Shown here: one piece after another, positions 1-12,252 of the stretch | How positions within the stretch are numbered: the stretch's first letter is position 1 | Layout of the letters: each line of letters begins with the position of its first letter | Assembly: GCF_958450345.1 (NCBI RefSeq) | Contig: NC_088784.1 | Span: 70,643,747-70,707,746 of the forward strand | DNA length: 64,000 nucleotides | Direction: 5' to 3' | Source: Calliphora vicina | Lineage: Eukaryota; Arthropoda; Insecta; Diptera; Calliphoridae | Position numbers and translations under genes: made by a program | The notes under the pieces: generated by a model | What the model was told of the DNA's origin: nothing | The model's database searches: none | Seen by the model: the letters and a program-made list of their open reading frames with translations, nothing else

Positions 1-2
1 GT

Positions 3-1292
3 CAAACCTCGCCCATTCGCAGGCGCAGATATAGCATTGCTGGCCTGCCGTCGGCCTCAATGATGAACGATTATTACGGTTACCAGCCGGTGGGCCCACA
101 GCCCCTGCATCAGTCTTCCTCTTCGAATATTATTAATTTGCTCAACGAGGCTCACAAGTCAATATCGCGTTCCTCCCAAATACTCGGCCATCACGCACGT
201 CTGGCTCAAGCCCAACAGGCTGCCGCCCAAACCGTCACACCCCTAACGCACTATCCCGGTCGTGTTATATCTAGTTATCCCACACTGCATCCGGGCGACA
301 CCTCGCCGCCCTATCTGAACGATAATCTAATGCAAATGTCCGCGAGTTTTTCGTCGCAGCCGAACATGTACTTCCAGCAATACACACAACCGCCTCAGGC
401 GGCACCCGGCCAACTGGGCATGGGTGGTATGGTTGGTGGAACGCGCCTAAGACCCGCGTATTCGGTATCGAATCTTAACTATCTCAATTATCCCAGTGGT
501 GTGGGGGTGGGTGTGGGAGGCGTCGGCTTGGGCGGCAGTAAATATGCGACGACAACAGGTGGCGTGGCCGGTAGTAGTTATATTAATCCGTACTCTCAAA
601 CCCTATACAATCCATCTGATGTGAATGCCTACAATGTCAATAACATATTGCAACAGCGCAATCTAATGTCTACGCTGCACGCCTCGAATCCCGCCATTTC
701 GCAACTATATCAGCAGCAGCAACAACATCATTTGCCAACACAACAGCAGCAACAGCAGCAGCAACAACAATATAATACGCACCAGCAAATGCTGGCTCAC
801 AATATCCAACAGCAATTCGCCGGCACCCAACAATATGCTCACCAATTACCGCCCAGCTCACATCCCTCAGCTCATATACATGCCTCGGTACAGCAGCAGC
901 TACATCCCGATCATCAATTCCACATACACCAGCATCAAAACCACTTGCAAACCCACCCGCTGGCCGCACTGGCCAGCACGACGGCACCTTTCCCGGCCAC
1001 CCTAACGAGCAGTGCCCTGCACGATGTGCGCAGTGCCATGGGTGGTGGCGGTGGTCTTGGTCTCGGTAGCGGTGGTTTGACTGGTTCGGCGGCCGGAGCT
1101 GCCTACGATCACTTACTACACTCTTCATATCCGCACCATCATCTGCAACACACTCACTCGCACATGCAGCATCCGTTAACGACAAGTACTTCATTAGGAC
1201 ACTCCTCATACTCTCATCATCCGCATCACATGTCACCATATTCGAAAATAGATTTAGATTATCCAAAACTGCCACAAGAGCAAAAACGACAA
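3..1292 (+). CDS. brp: Q/H/G-rich coding exon, probably an upstream or alternative exon of bruchpilot
   Basis: The frame is open from the left edge, so the exon may begin outside the window; the first ATG pair is at 60 and 63. From there it runs 411 codons to CAA|GTAAGT at 1292/1293, a consensus donor in phase 0. The next recognised brp exon (15563) also starts in phase 0 and no other gene lies between. The protein has a helical-looking stretch near residues 23-60 (NIINLLNEAHKSISRS), Gly-rich runs near 120-150, a polyglutamine tract near 218-240 and His/Gln-rich sequence after it. It ends PKLPQEQKRQ, which would join LDEFRLEIQ. If the donor is not used, reading continues 14 codons to a stop at 1335-1337. 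I do not recognise a domain. Assignment to brp is inferred from strand, phase and position; it could instead be the last exon of an upstream gene. Confidence 0.62.
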
Positions 1293-1345
1293 GTAAGTTT
1301 TAAATTTGACGTAGATACGCTATCTCTAGATTCTTAAGCCCAACC

Positions 1346-1351
1346 AATAAA
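1346..1351 (+). terminator. AATAAA polyadenylation signal after the read-through stop
   Basis: AATAAA lies 9 bp after the TAA that would end the left-edge frame if its donor at 1293 were skipped, and further AATAAA-type hexamers follow within about 100 bp. This would allow a short transcript ending here. In A+T-rich DNA such hexamers are common, so this is weak evidence. Confidence 0.3.
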
Positions 1352-3019
1352 TTTATATTTCAATTTCTAAGAATTACAACCATCATACGCTGCAACAATA
1401 AAGCCTATTACTGCCCACAAACAAAATAAAAAACCTATTTAAATAAAATTACTTATATATATATAAAATAGATATGTACTTGTATTCTCAATTAGAGATA
1501 TATCTCTAACCATATCTCATACTCTCTCTCTCTCTGTATCTCATTTTCATTGAAAACAAAAGCCCTGCCAGAGAGGAGGCCAAATAAAATGTTACAAAAG
1601 AGTTTAATTAGCATAAATCGGTATAAGTATTGTACTTATAATAATATATATGTATATGTACAAACATACAACTGTGGTCTTATATTATGATGATATCTTA
1701 TAGGATATACTATCTATCTATATCTATATATAGTATATGTAGCTGCTGCAACTATGGCCACAATTACAGCGGCTTTTTGCTAAAAGGAATTTGATTTTAT
1801 ATGAATTGAAACAAAAGAAAATAATAATAAAACTGCATTATGCGCTCATACTATTCTTTTTCCATTTTTTTCTTACATTTACTTACATATATTCTCCCAT
1901 TTCTTTAGCAAATAACTATTTATATACTAATAATACTTACGTTTCTTTTTTATTTAAAAAAAAAAAAAAACAAAAAAAAAACTGCTAACAAATGGCTTAG
2001 AAATGCATTTATGAACAGAAACAAAATAAAACAGAAAATGTGCATTTTTTGGATTCCTAGACCCGAGAACATTATGCATTTACTTACTTATTAACAAAAC
2101 AATATACCAAATGCCAAATTTAAATAAACAATTTTTTTGTTTTAGGGAAAATACAATACATATTTAAACTATTTTGATTAGAATATAGTCTAAAAACTAA
2201 TGAAGAAAATAAGGAAAATTATAAAGAAATAAGGAGGATAAGGAGTTTAGAGAAATCTACTTTTGAATACATACATAAATAAATACTTAACTACATACAG
2301 ATAAAAATAAAGAAATATTACGATAAATTTTGTAGGGGTAACAAATGAAAACACACCACATTGAAGCGTTAGGCGATAATTACTACTGTTGGAAAGAATA
2401 TACTTTCCCATTAGCAAAAATTTCGAAATTTCTAATATAAAAAAATTGCTTAAAATGGCCTTATTTCCCTTTTAAAATATAGGAGCTAGAGTTGAAGATT
2501 TTTAATTAGTCGCAAACTGGGTATTTGTCGAATCAAAAAATTTGTATAGACAATACATTTTAGACGTTAATGTCGTTAAATATGGTATGAAATAATAATA
2601 TAATTTTCTTATATAATTGCCATTTTATCAATTTAAAATTTATAATTTTACCTTTAAGCTTTTATTAAATTCTCAACCATTTCCAATTGTATTTTAGAAT
2701 TTTCGAATGTATTTCAGAAAATTATAATAGCAATACCAATGGAAATACAATTGGAAAATTTTGAATTAGAATCTGAAACTTTATAAGTATAAATTAAAAC
2801 TTTTGTTTTAGTAAAATTTTAATGCTAAATTCCAAATTTTATTGATAAATTCACTGAAATTTATTGTTGGGGGATAAGCTAGTTCCTATGCGCATTTCAC
2901 TGTTTGCTTAGGCCAGATCTTCAGGAAACCTTTTCCCAAAAGGCTTTAGAAAAACTAAAGATATTATACAAATAAAACCATAAAGTGATTGAGAATTACA
3001 GACACCCAAGCTTTACTTT

Positions 3020-3122
3020 ACAATTAGAAAATTCTGAAATATAATTGGAAATTTCTGAAATTCAATTGGAAGTTTCTGAAATACAATTAGAAACTTCTGA
3101 AATATGTACAATTGGAAATGGT
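3020..3122. repeat. short tandem repeat, unit about 24 bp
   Basis: About four to five imperfect copies of a unit like TTCTGAAATACAATTGGAAA. Isolated related units, in both orientations, occur near 2680-2760. Confidence 0.7.
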
Positions 3123-3323
3123 TTAGTATATTTTCAAAATATACAAAAGCTTCTCTGAAAAAATACGTACTTTTTTTTATTGCAATCAATATTTACAAGT
3201 TGGTTTGAAGCCAAAAACGAATTTTGTGCTTATGTTTTTGATGCACAATCTTCAATTTGTTTCACTTTTGATAATTTTAACGATAGTCGATAGCGTTCGG
3301 GACCTGTTGGCTATGAGCGCCGG

Positions 3324-3370
3324 CCACTGATTTAAGCCGAAAGATGAAATCAATCGGCTTAAATCAGTGG
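3324..3370. repeat. perfect 17-bp inverted repeat (hairpin)
   Basis: CCACTGATTTAAGCCGA at 3324-3340 is repeated as its exact reverse complement at 3354-3370 with a 13-base loop. The bordering GGCTATGAGCGCCGG motif recurs in diverged form near 55,260, which suggests the end of a dispersed repeat. Confidence 0.75.
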
Positions 3371-3429
3371 CTGGGTGCAGTATCAATATTCTATAAGATT
3401 AAAAGTAGTGTCATAAATCCTACAAAACT

Positions 3430-3720
3430 TTTCCTTTAAAGTAAAGAAAGATCCAAGATTGCTCTAAAATTTAAAATAAAAAATTATTCAACATTGCTTT
3501 AATATTTAATGAAATAAAAGATCCAAGATTTATTTAAAATAAAGAATGATCCACGATTGTTTTAAAATTTAAAATAAGGAAAGATCCTCGATTGCTTTAA
3601 AATTAAAAGTAAAGAAAGATCTTTGATGGCTTTACAATTAAAAATATCCACGATTGCTTTAAAATTTTAGGTAGAGAAAGATCCAATTAAAGTAAAGAAA
3701 GATCCACAATTTCTTTAAAA
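3430..3720. repeat. degenerate tandem repeat, unit about 40 bp
   Basis: Successive units contain AAAGAAAGATCC, then A/C-rich bases, then GATTGCTTTAAAATT. About seven imperfect copies are visible, each with its own substitutions, so the array is old. Confidence 0.65.
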
Positions 3721-4734
3721 CGTAAAAACAAAAACAAAATTTTCAAAAAGAATCTTCTTTTCTCTCCTAAGTGGTTTGTTATATTAGCAAATTAAAGGCT
3801 ATTTAATTTAGTGATATTGTACTCTTTTCAAACTTTTTAGCCCTGATTTTGTACCCCCAAGAACAAAACGTCGGCAGAGTTACGCACAAATTGTGTTATA
3901 TTGCGGTATTTTTGTGTTATGCTAATATTATGCCAACGTTGTTCGAACAAGAACATAATATCGACAAGAGTTCTCCACAAAGCGGCAAGGAAAAAAGCAA
4001 ATTAACAAACAAGGCTTTAACTTGCAATTTCATTGGTTTAATTTTAGCTGATTAAATAAATATGGGATTAAACTTGCTCTAAGCTAAACATGACAACACT
4101 GCCTTATGTTTATCTTATGTTAAATTCCGTTGGCAGCCAATCTTCAACCAGCTCACTTGTGACCATTACAGGAAGGGAATCCAAGTAACGCTCCCTTAAA
4201 TTGACATGAGCCGGACAATGACAGAAGTAGTAGATTCTTCTCCATTGGTCCAGATTCGTCTCCATTTGTTGAACAACAGCCCTGCAGTTTACAAGAGAAA
4301 ATGTGTCAGTCGGAAAATTAAAATTCGGTAGTTAATGATAACACTAGTTTACAAATCACACATTTTTGTTTGCTCATGGACTGAAACTTATATTTTTGAG
4401 AAGAGCTAGGGATGCTAGTTAATTGACCATTTTTTGTTTCCCACCTATACGTCAAAATTTTGAGATATATAGGTTTTTATTTTTCACCTGCCCTGAGTAC
4501 TACTAATACATACTGTAGTGTACCGAATTGTAGTAATTAAGTATTTACATCGTTTTTGGGTACTCAACACTCTGGCGAAGCTACTAAATACTTTCAGAGT
4601 TGTATTCTTTTGACAAATTCCAAAAAAAATTAACAGGAAAAAAATAAATACTGTTTAAAAGTACATCTTTCCTGTAGATAAACTTTAATAAATCGCTATT
4701 AAATACAAAACTCTAAAGTAAAAACTATTTTAAA

Positions 4735-5281
4735 ATGTCTTCTAGGAATTGTAAAATAAACCCAGATCATTTTTGTGTTATTTGCGGAAAAATTATTCAG
4801 TCAAATCGAGGTTTTCCTATAACACAAACACTGCAAAACGCTTATTTACATTAAAATATTTCGTAAAAGCTTTAAATAAGACAAAACCAGCATTTCAATA
4901 TTTATGCGCGTGTTCCCGAGTCTTTCTGAGGCTAAACTAAAAGAAGGGATATTTGCGGGTCCTCAAAGAAGAAAACATTTGGTTGATACCAAATTTGAGT
5001 GCCTATTAACCGATGTTGAAAATGCAGCATGGAATTCCTTTAAACTTGTTGTTCAAGAATTTTTGGGGAATAAGAAAAGTCAAAATTACAAAGATATTGT
5101 TGCGAATTTATTACATAATTTCGAACTGATGGGTGTAAATATATCCCTCAAAAATCACTTTTTATATTCTCATGTGGATTTTTTCCCGGAAAACCTCGGA
5201 CACATGAGTGACGAACATGGAGAGCGTTTCCATCAAGATTTGAGAGGAATTATCAAGGTTTTTGGGATCAGAATATGCTAG
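4735..5281 (+). pseudogene. decayed member of an arthropod repeat-associated gene family of unknown function
   Basis: A first frame from ATG 4735 reads 39 codons, with MSSRNCKINPDHFCVICGK near its start, and stops at 4852-4854. A second frame (4904-5281, 125 codons) follows and contains YSHVDFFPENLGHMSDEHGE near residues 78-97. From memory, both motifs belong to one family of repetitive arthropod proteins with a Cys-rich N terminus (CKxNPDxFCYICG) and a C-terminal region like LHSHLDFFPxNLGxVSDEHG. The stop, the missing middle and the early end after FHQDLRG show a pseudogene. No function is established to my knowledge; copies look mobile-element associated. Family assignment rests on two motifs only. 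Confidence 0.6.
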
Positions 5282-8200
5282 GAGACTACTGTTGAAGTGT
5301 CGTGAGGGAGACAAATGAAAATAATTATAAAAAGAGGACTAAACACTTCACTTTTAATTTTGTTGTCCTAATTTAATGTACATTTTTATATGTTTCGTTT
5401 TTAATAAATATCTCAAAAGTTTGACGTCCTGGAATTTTTTTAATATTTTTTCCGAAGTTAGAAGACCTACATAAATACACAAATCCCCATATGTTTCAAT
5501 TCATGAGCAAAAACCTTGTAAACTAGTGTAATTATTTAAATTAGAGTTTGTTCATTATGTTTAGTTGTTCATTTTTATTCTGAGGTGTACGACTGAACAA
5601 AACTAACAGGTAACTTTTGCTAATGTCAACAAATTTGACATATTATTAGCATGATGAAACGAAAAAAAAGAAAAAAGTGAATAAAATGATCTGTTCAATT
5701 GAACTTGTTCATTTGTGAACAACCCAACTCTAATTTTTGTTCATAATTATGTCAGGTGATACAAAAACATGTTCTGAACGCCATATAACACATAACAAAA
5801 TCGAACTCTTCCTTCAGCTAATAGTACATTTTATTTAATGTAAGATTTTAAAACAAAGTATAACAAGTAGTCCAACTCTTTGTCAACAGTACCTAACTCT
5901 ATACATGTGTTAGTAAAAAAGTACCTAACTCTAAACATGTGTGAGTAACAAAATTACACTTGTGTTTGTAACTTTTAAATTTTCTACAGGCAACAGAGTT
6001 TTATAAATATGTTCTAAATTTGAGTTTGTATGAATTGACACACAGTTGACATCTAATCACACAATCGCTATAACTGATTGGAAACTTTATACAGAACAAA
6101 ATACGAATTTTTCGGCTTCCCCAGCATTCAATCTCTCTAGAATGGAGAGATATAACGAAATTTTAAAGCCACTCGTCACTAGCCTTTACACTGTTAGAAA
6201 TATTTAAAAATATCTACATAAAGAGCTTCGAATAATTAATTTCATTTGAACATTTATCTTAATTGTGCGTAACAAAAATTCAAGATCTTAAGTGCAAAAA
6301 ATGTTATAGACAATTTGTTTTCTAACAACATAACGTCTTAAAATATCAAAAATATCAATGACTCACTTTTAGATAAAAATAAATTTTATTGGGACAAATT
6401 TAACCCGAATACCCTATGAAGGTTAATTCACTAAAATATTAATTCAGAATTAATAAATGTACATGTATTAGACATTCATTCTGGTTTTAACCCTCTGTTA
6501 GTCGCAATCTTTTTCAATTGAGACTAGTCGCAATGTATCAAATTGATATTAATAAATAATAATAAAGAAAAAGCCGCGTTTGAAAATAATATCTTCACGT
6601 TTTATTTCTTAAACAATATTAAATTCAAAGTACTTAAAAGAGTAATAAAAATAAAATTGCAGTAAAAATACATTTTTATCAAGAAAAATTGTTGCGACTA
6701 AGGGTTCAGATTACGATGATTTTCGTCAATTTACACGTACACAACCCGAATGTAAACAATAGAGAGTAATAGAGAGTTAAAATACAAATATTTCAATCAG
6801 TTGCTTGATGTTGTTGCTGATATTTTCTTGTTTACCCATACATGCACACAAATTTAATGCCTCTATTTGTGTACCAATGATATAGACAATATGGATATCT
6901 AAAGATAGATATTGCAAAGACCTTTGCAACGACGTATATAACACCATAGTAAGTTGGACCTACAATGAGTCAAAATCGGAAAAAGAAATAAAATAAAATT
7001 AAAAAAACAAAATTTTTTTTTTAAATTTAAAAAAAAATTTTAAATTATTTTTTAAATCCCGTAGCAAAGTGATAGTTTTATATGGACAACATTAAAACAT
7101 TCAAATATGTCTTTGTGTTTTCATATCAATTCGGTTGGTTTTAAAATTTGAAGCTGGGATTTAGAAAATAGGGCACTTAATTAAACACAAATATTGAAAT
7201 TTTTTTTGAATACGTTCGGAATTTGCAATACAAATTTGAATATTCTAGATATTAATGTTTTATCGCCTAACGCATCAATTGTGTTCACCTACACATAAAT
7301 ATTACATTTAGTGCCTAATAAAAATAATTTTTTGCTAACAACGCTATAAATATTAAACAAAAAACATATATAATATAACTAAATAATTAATAATAAACAT
7401 TCAAACATTTTCAAAAATGTTTAACAACTTTTAACTCCAACCTTAGACAAAGAAATTGGGTTTTAATTCAAAATTTCCAAACATTTATTGCAATTTTGTT
7501 TGTTATTTGAGATAAAAACCACAAGACTGTAAATATGATTTATGGAGATGAAAAGTTTTTTAGATAAAGAAAAAACTTTGATTAATGCAATATTAGTTTA
7601 ACTACTACAACAAAAAAAATTCTTTTTTCGCTTTAAGAGATTTATTAAATCAAAACCTTAATTACAAATTAACTAAAAAAAAACCTCTAAATTTAATTTC
7701 AAATTGAATATCAATCATGTTTGTTCCTCACCCCCCCACTCAACCAAAAAAAAAAACCCATGAAAATTTAAGAATATCTAAAATAAAAAATACAAACAAA
7801 GAAAGTAGTTTAGGCCAACTGCATAAATGTAGGCGCAATATTTTAATTTCTTATTTCAATTTATTTATGTTTTTGGTTTTTAACAATTTTTCTTAAAAAC
7901 TAGAGAGTGTGATCATTAGAAAAGAAGGTCAATTAACAAAAAAATAATTAATAATTAAAAAATTAAGCATACAAATAAAACAAAAGCATTATAACCAAAA
8001 AATATCTATTGTATTTTGTAAATCTAAGTTTAAAACAAAGTTATGTAATAATTATTAAACCCTTTAAGTAAAACATACAAACATATAAAACAAATAAATA
8101 TAACTTTATATTGAAATTAAGTGTAAACCTTGAAAAATTTACTTTAAAACAAAATTGAAACATTCCATTTATTCTTATCATTAATTCAATGTAAATGTTT

Positions 8201-9673
8201 GTTAAGTAGTCCTTAATTATTTCAGTTAATATATAAAATATCTTTAACTGTAGTTGATCTTTTGTTCTCAAATATTTATTATTTGAAATCAAATCCTTTA
8301 AAAACAAAATGATAATGAACCTATAATGAGTTATAAAATTTATCATTGATTTACATACATTATTTATGTCTTTATTATTTAATTTTTATTTAAAACCAGT
8401 AGATTTTTTAAAAAATATATTCATACCTACATACTTATATAGTTAATAAAAAAAATCAGCTTAATTATGTCCTTTTTAAGCATCGATATGCAACGATAAT
8501 AAATAAAACACTTCCTTAATGAAAATTACAAAACAAAAAAACAAACTTTAACAATCCTTTATATTCTCCTATACAAGCAAACAAATTTAAAAAAAATCCA
8601 TTATAAATCATACTTAGAAAATATTAGAAAATTAAAATTACAAAAAATACCAAAAAAACTACAGTGTTGTATTTGCATTTATATACACATTATTGTATAC
8701 ACTAAACTATTATTACAATTATAATTATTATTATTATGATTACGATTATAATTAATTATTATTACGAAACTAATTAATCGACTGTTACAAATCTTTTTGA
8801 AAACGATACAAAAAAAAGCTAAAAAAAAACAAAAAAAAACTTATACTACTTATAACAATAATCTATAAAATACATACTGAATACAAAAACAAATAATTAA
8901 TATAATAATTATACATACAATATACTTACTTACATACTAACTATATACATATATATCTATATATATATATTATTTATCTTATTTATACATTCATCTGGGC
9001 AAATCCAAATCCAAATATTTAATTTCTAATCTTTAAAAGTCATGAGTGAGAATGTCACTGAGTTTAAAAATTAGCTGCAAAATTATTTTTTTTATTAAAT
9101 TTAGGTTAAATTTATATTAGATTCGCAGCCTTTCGTATGAAATCCACTTAAACCTATTAAAAAATTTGATACTATCAACATTTCCAGCCCTGCTTTAAAA
9201 CGTTTTATTTCGGAAATACTGCAATAGCTCATGAATCATTAAAGAAAACTTAACGAAATTTCGCACAGTCAGAGCACAGATGTTTCTGAGTTGGTTTGCA
9301 TTCGCATGATTTTAAAGATGAAATGGGGTCGAGTGAATGCCTTCCCAAAAATGGAAATGCACTCTCAAAAACGTCAAATTTTTGAAAGGGGACCAGGTTT
9401 GTCAAGCTTCTGAAGAGTAAATATAACACAGGTCAATAGCAAAAAAGACTTGACTAACCATTATATAGATTTGATGCATCATGGCTACCTATAAACAAAA
9501 ATGGTCAAAGAGTCAATTATATGGATAGATTTTTTAAAAAAAAAAAATTTAACTAAAATTATAAATTTTGCTAGACATTTCTCCACATAATAAAAGATAA
9601 CTCGAAAAGCATTAGTCCGATTTTATTTAACTTTGGAAAGTTGAGGTTTATATAGCCTTTAATCCATTTATAT
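5282..9673. other. A+T-rich intron sequence
   Basis: I see no gene here. The stretch 7360-9000 is extremely A/T-rich and low in complexity, with trinucleotide-like ATT runs near 8700-8765 and TA runs near 8940-8975. The only recognisable dispersed repeat is the DINE-like fragment at 6873-7070. Confidence 0.6.
6873..7070 (+). mobile_element. DINE-1-like (Helentron-type) fragment, family A
   Basis: The run from CAATATGGATATCTAAAG through CTTTGCAACGACGTATATAA to GTTGGACCTACAATGAGTC matches the middle of the family A copies at 30815, 34437 and 51118. Only the central part survives, followed by A/T runs as in the fuller copies. Confidence 0.75.
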
Positions 9674-10290
9674 ATATTGCGTTTTAATCGTCTCAGTACT
9701 TTCGGAGTTATAGTAACAAATTGAAGCAAAAAGTATATTTTTTTAAGTGAAAATAGTAAATTTTTTTGTTTAAAAAAATCATAAAAAATCGAAAACGGCA
9801 GAAATTGTTCAGACTTATTATTCTATCGCTAAGCTACATGTAATAGCAACAAAATGAGATATCTATAATAAAAATCGATTGATTATTTTCGAATTTATTC
9901 ACAATTAAGTGAATTCGCTCATTATCACAAAATTTGAGTTTTTTGTTAGATATACATAAAATTTAATAGTTAATGTTCTTCTTTTGAATGATTGAATTTT
10001 GAAAACATTTTCCCCATGCTTTGTACAAATTTTCACATACATATTGCGTTTTAATCGGCTCAGTAGTTTCGGAGTTATAATAACAAATTGAAGCAAAAAA
10101 TATATTTTTTACGTGAAATTAAAATCTTTTTTTGTTTTAAAAAAATCATGTAAAATAGAAAACGGCAGAAATTGTTCAGAATTGTTATTCTATAGCAAAG
10201 CCACATGTAATAGGAATAAGATGAGATGTCGATCATAAAAATCTATGGATTCATTTCGAATTTATTCACAATTAAGAGAAAACGGGCATT
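9674..10290. repeat. diverged tandem duplication, unit about 367 bp
   Basis: The segment starting TATTGCGTTTTAATCG at 9675 is repeated from 10042, including GGAGTTATAGTAACAAATTG, AAAACGGCAGAAATTGTTCAG and CGAATTTATTCACAATTAAG. The copies differ at many positions. No protein is encoded. Confidence 0.75.
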
Positions 10291-10870
10291 TTTACATGTT
10301 CCAACTTTAGATGCGTGTAAATTTTAATGGAACGAGATAGAAAGTTTTTTCTATTTCATCAGGAATTTTATCACAAATAGAGTTTATATTTAAAAAATAA
10401 ACTGGCCCTGCGTAGGCCCGCCATATTAAAAAAACGAAAAATGATCGAGCAAAATAAATAAACCTAAATATCTCTTGAATTAAAAGAGATAAGTTACACA
10501 TGTTAGTTTATTTATTGTAGATCTAGTAGATCAAGTATTATTTACATTTTAGCTCATTCATATCATAAATGAATATTTGGTAATTTGTTTAAATAATGTG
10601 AGACCTGAATATTGAGGACCGCCACTGGCCCCCATATCTCCTACGAAGATAAACAAAATGTCATATCAACTCAAAAAAAACTTCAGCTCCAACCTTGAGA
10701 AATTGCATTATGATATCTCCAATAGACACCAAATTTCCAAAAAATAACGTTTCTAAACCACAGTGTCCAAAAAAACATAAGTCTGCTATCCTAAAAAATC
10801 TAACTTTATTTTGTTCATACGTATTGGTGTTCAAACCACCTCGCAGTTAAGTAAGTTGTCAATATATCCC
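10291..10870. other. intron sequence, no feature recognised
   Basis: No gene is visible. The part at 10680-10760 (ending TTTCTAAACCACAGTGTCC) resembles the reverse complement of sequence near 22840-22960, which suggests an old unidentified dispersed repeat. Confidence 0.45.
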
Positions 10871-11530
10871 TTATAGACGTTTAATTGTCACTAATGTCTG
10901 ATCACTTGGCTGACTCATCTTAAAATAACATATGACTTTTTTCCATCTTTCTGGCAACATATGGATTGCACAACAAAAGAACTGATCATCTTTTGCGGCC
11001 AAGGGTGAATCAAGCCAATTGCGGATACTCTGTTCTGAAGTGAAGCGTATCCCAAAGTGAGTGTTTTTATGATGATGGAATATTACGGTTTCATGTGTGG
11101 CCGCATATTCTGGGCGTTTTGCGGCCAATGCTAGCTCCAAATGAATCAGTTGCATTCGGTACTAATACCCTGTGATGGTCTGGCCAGATTTCAGCAGCTT
11201 ATAATAGATAGGACACCTTTTGTCCTACCAAATACAGAGAATTACCTTAAAGCCATTGATATTTGGCTTTGGTGTCAATTTAGTTGGTTGGCCGGGCTTC
11301 ACATACGATTTCTTACACTGCGGGTTATCGTAACGGATCCTTTTTTCATCGCAAGTAATTATTCGGTGCAAAAATGCTCCATTGAAGCAGCATTTCAGAA
11401 ATACAAAATCGTCTTCAAGGTCTCTCATCTTCAATTCGTATGGTACCCAATTTGCCTGTTTTTGGATGAATTCTGCTACTTGCAAACGTTTAGAAATTTC
11501 TGACTGAGGAGCTCCCAATGATTGTTGAGT
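10871..11530 (-). pseudogene. mariner transposase pseudogene, 5'-truncated and frameshifted
   Basis: Minus-strand frames give consecutive parts of a mariner transposase. Positions 11518-11225 contain the HTH end ISKRLQVAEFIQKQANWVPY, then FLHRIITCDEK, the first catalytic Asp region, and SYVKPGQPTKLTPKPNINGF. Positions 11155-10871 contain the C-terminal part (RPEYAATHE, HFGIRFTSEQSIRNWL, HMLPERW). The middle, including the second Asp and the SPDLAPSD region, is deleted or scrambled. The N terminus is missing. The fragment at 36440-36715 is the HTH part of the same family. Confidence 0.85.
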
Positions 11531-11535
11531 TTGAC

Positions 11536-11770
11536 AAAATATATTCTGGATCTTTATAGATAGCTATGTCGATGTAACCATGTCCGTCTGTATGTTGAAA
11601 TCAACTTTCTGTAGCCCCAAATAACTTACATACATATGTATATGATTCATACATGAATATAGTGCTCGAGAAAATCGGCCCACAAATGGCTGAGATATAA
11701 GCAAAATTGTTGACCTATTTTTGATCTATATCTGGATTACTAAGTCATTAACACGATAAAATTTTTTCAA
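11536..11770 (+). mobile_element. DINE-1-like family A fragment
   Basis: Begins near ATATTCTGGATCTTTATAGA and continues through CATGTCCGTCTGTATGTTGA, AAATCGGCCCACAAATGGCT and TCTATATCTGGATTACTAAG, matching the central order of family A elements elsewhere in the window. It directly abuts the mariner remnant, so one probably inserted in the other. Confidence 0.75.
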
Positions 11771-12252
11771 TCTTATTTTTTCTCTAATAAAATTGTTTGG
11801 AGCAAAAAAACTTTATCAGTAAATCATTTCTGATTAAAATTAGAAGAGAGCCACCAAAGTCTTCCCTAATAATGTATTAAGATTCTCCTTCCAATTAAAT
11901 TTACTACATTCAATATAGGGACTTTGAAACTTGTAATTATCGGACACACCTTTAGTAGCATTTAGTAAAAAATTCATCCTACTCTTCTCTTAGCCATGAC
12001 ATGGTCAATCTAATCTGCTATTATATATGCTTATATATAATTTTTATCGACGCAATAATCGCTTAAGCAACAACTTTATCATTCCTTTAATATCCAAAAA
12101 AGACGAATTTGAGAACAGCATTTCTCGTGCTTAATCGAGTTGAAGTTAATTTTAAGAATGTCTTTATAACTTTCATATGAAATTTAATACTTGAACAATT
12201 GTGGCTTAAATCTTAATTTAATATTTTTTCAATATGTTGTCTTCTTCGAAAC

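Larger units (their letters stand above)
1352..4734. other. A+T-rich intron sequence with small repeats
   Basis: No coding sequence was recognised. The first 1.2 kb is simple A/T-rich DNA with CT and TA tracts. From about 2.7 kb there are short degenerate repeats, listed separately. The sequence near 3310-3345 (CTGTTGGCTATGAGCGCCGG and following) resembles 55250-55280, and 3945-3985 resembles 58262-58300, so unidentified dispersed repeats are present. Confidence 0.6.

Noticed and set aside
670..1275. 201-codon minus-strand frame opposite the left-edge exon
   Set aside because: It mirrors CAG/CAC-rich plus-strand codons and has no family features; a shadow.
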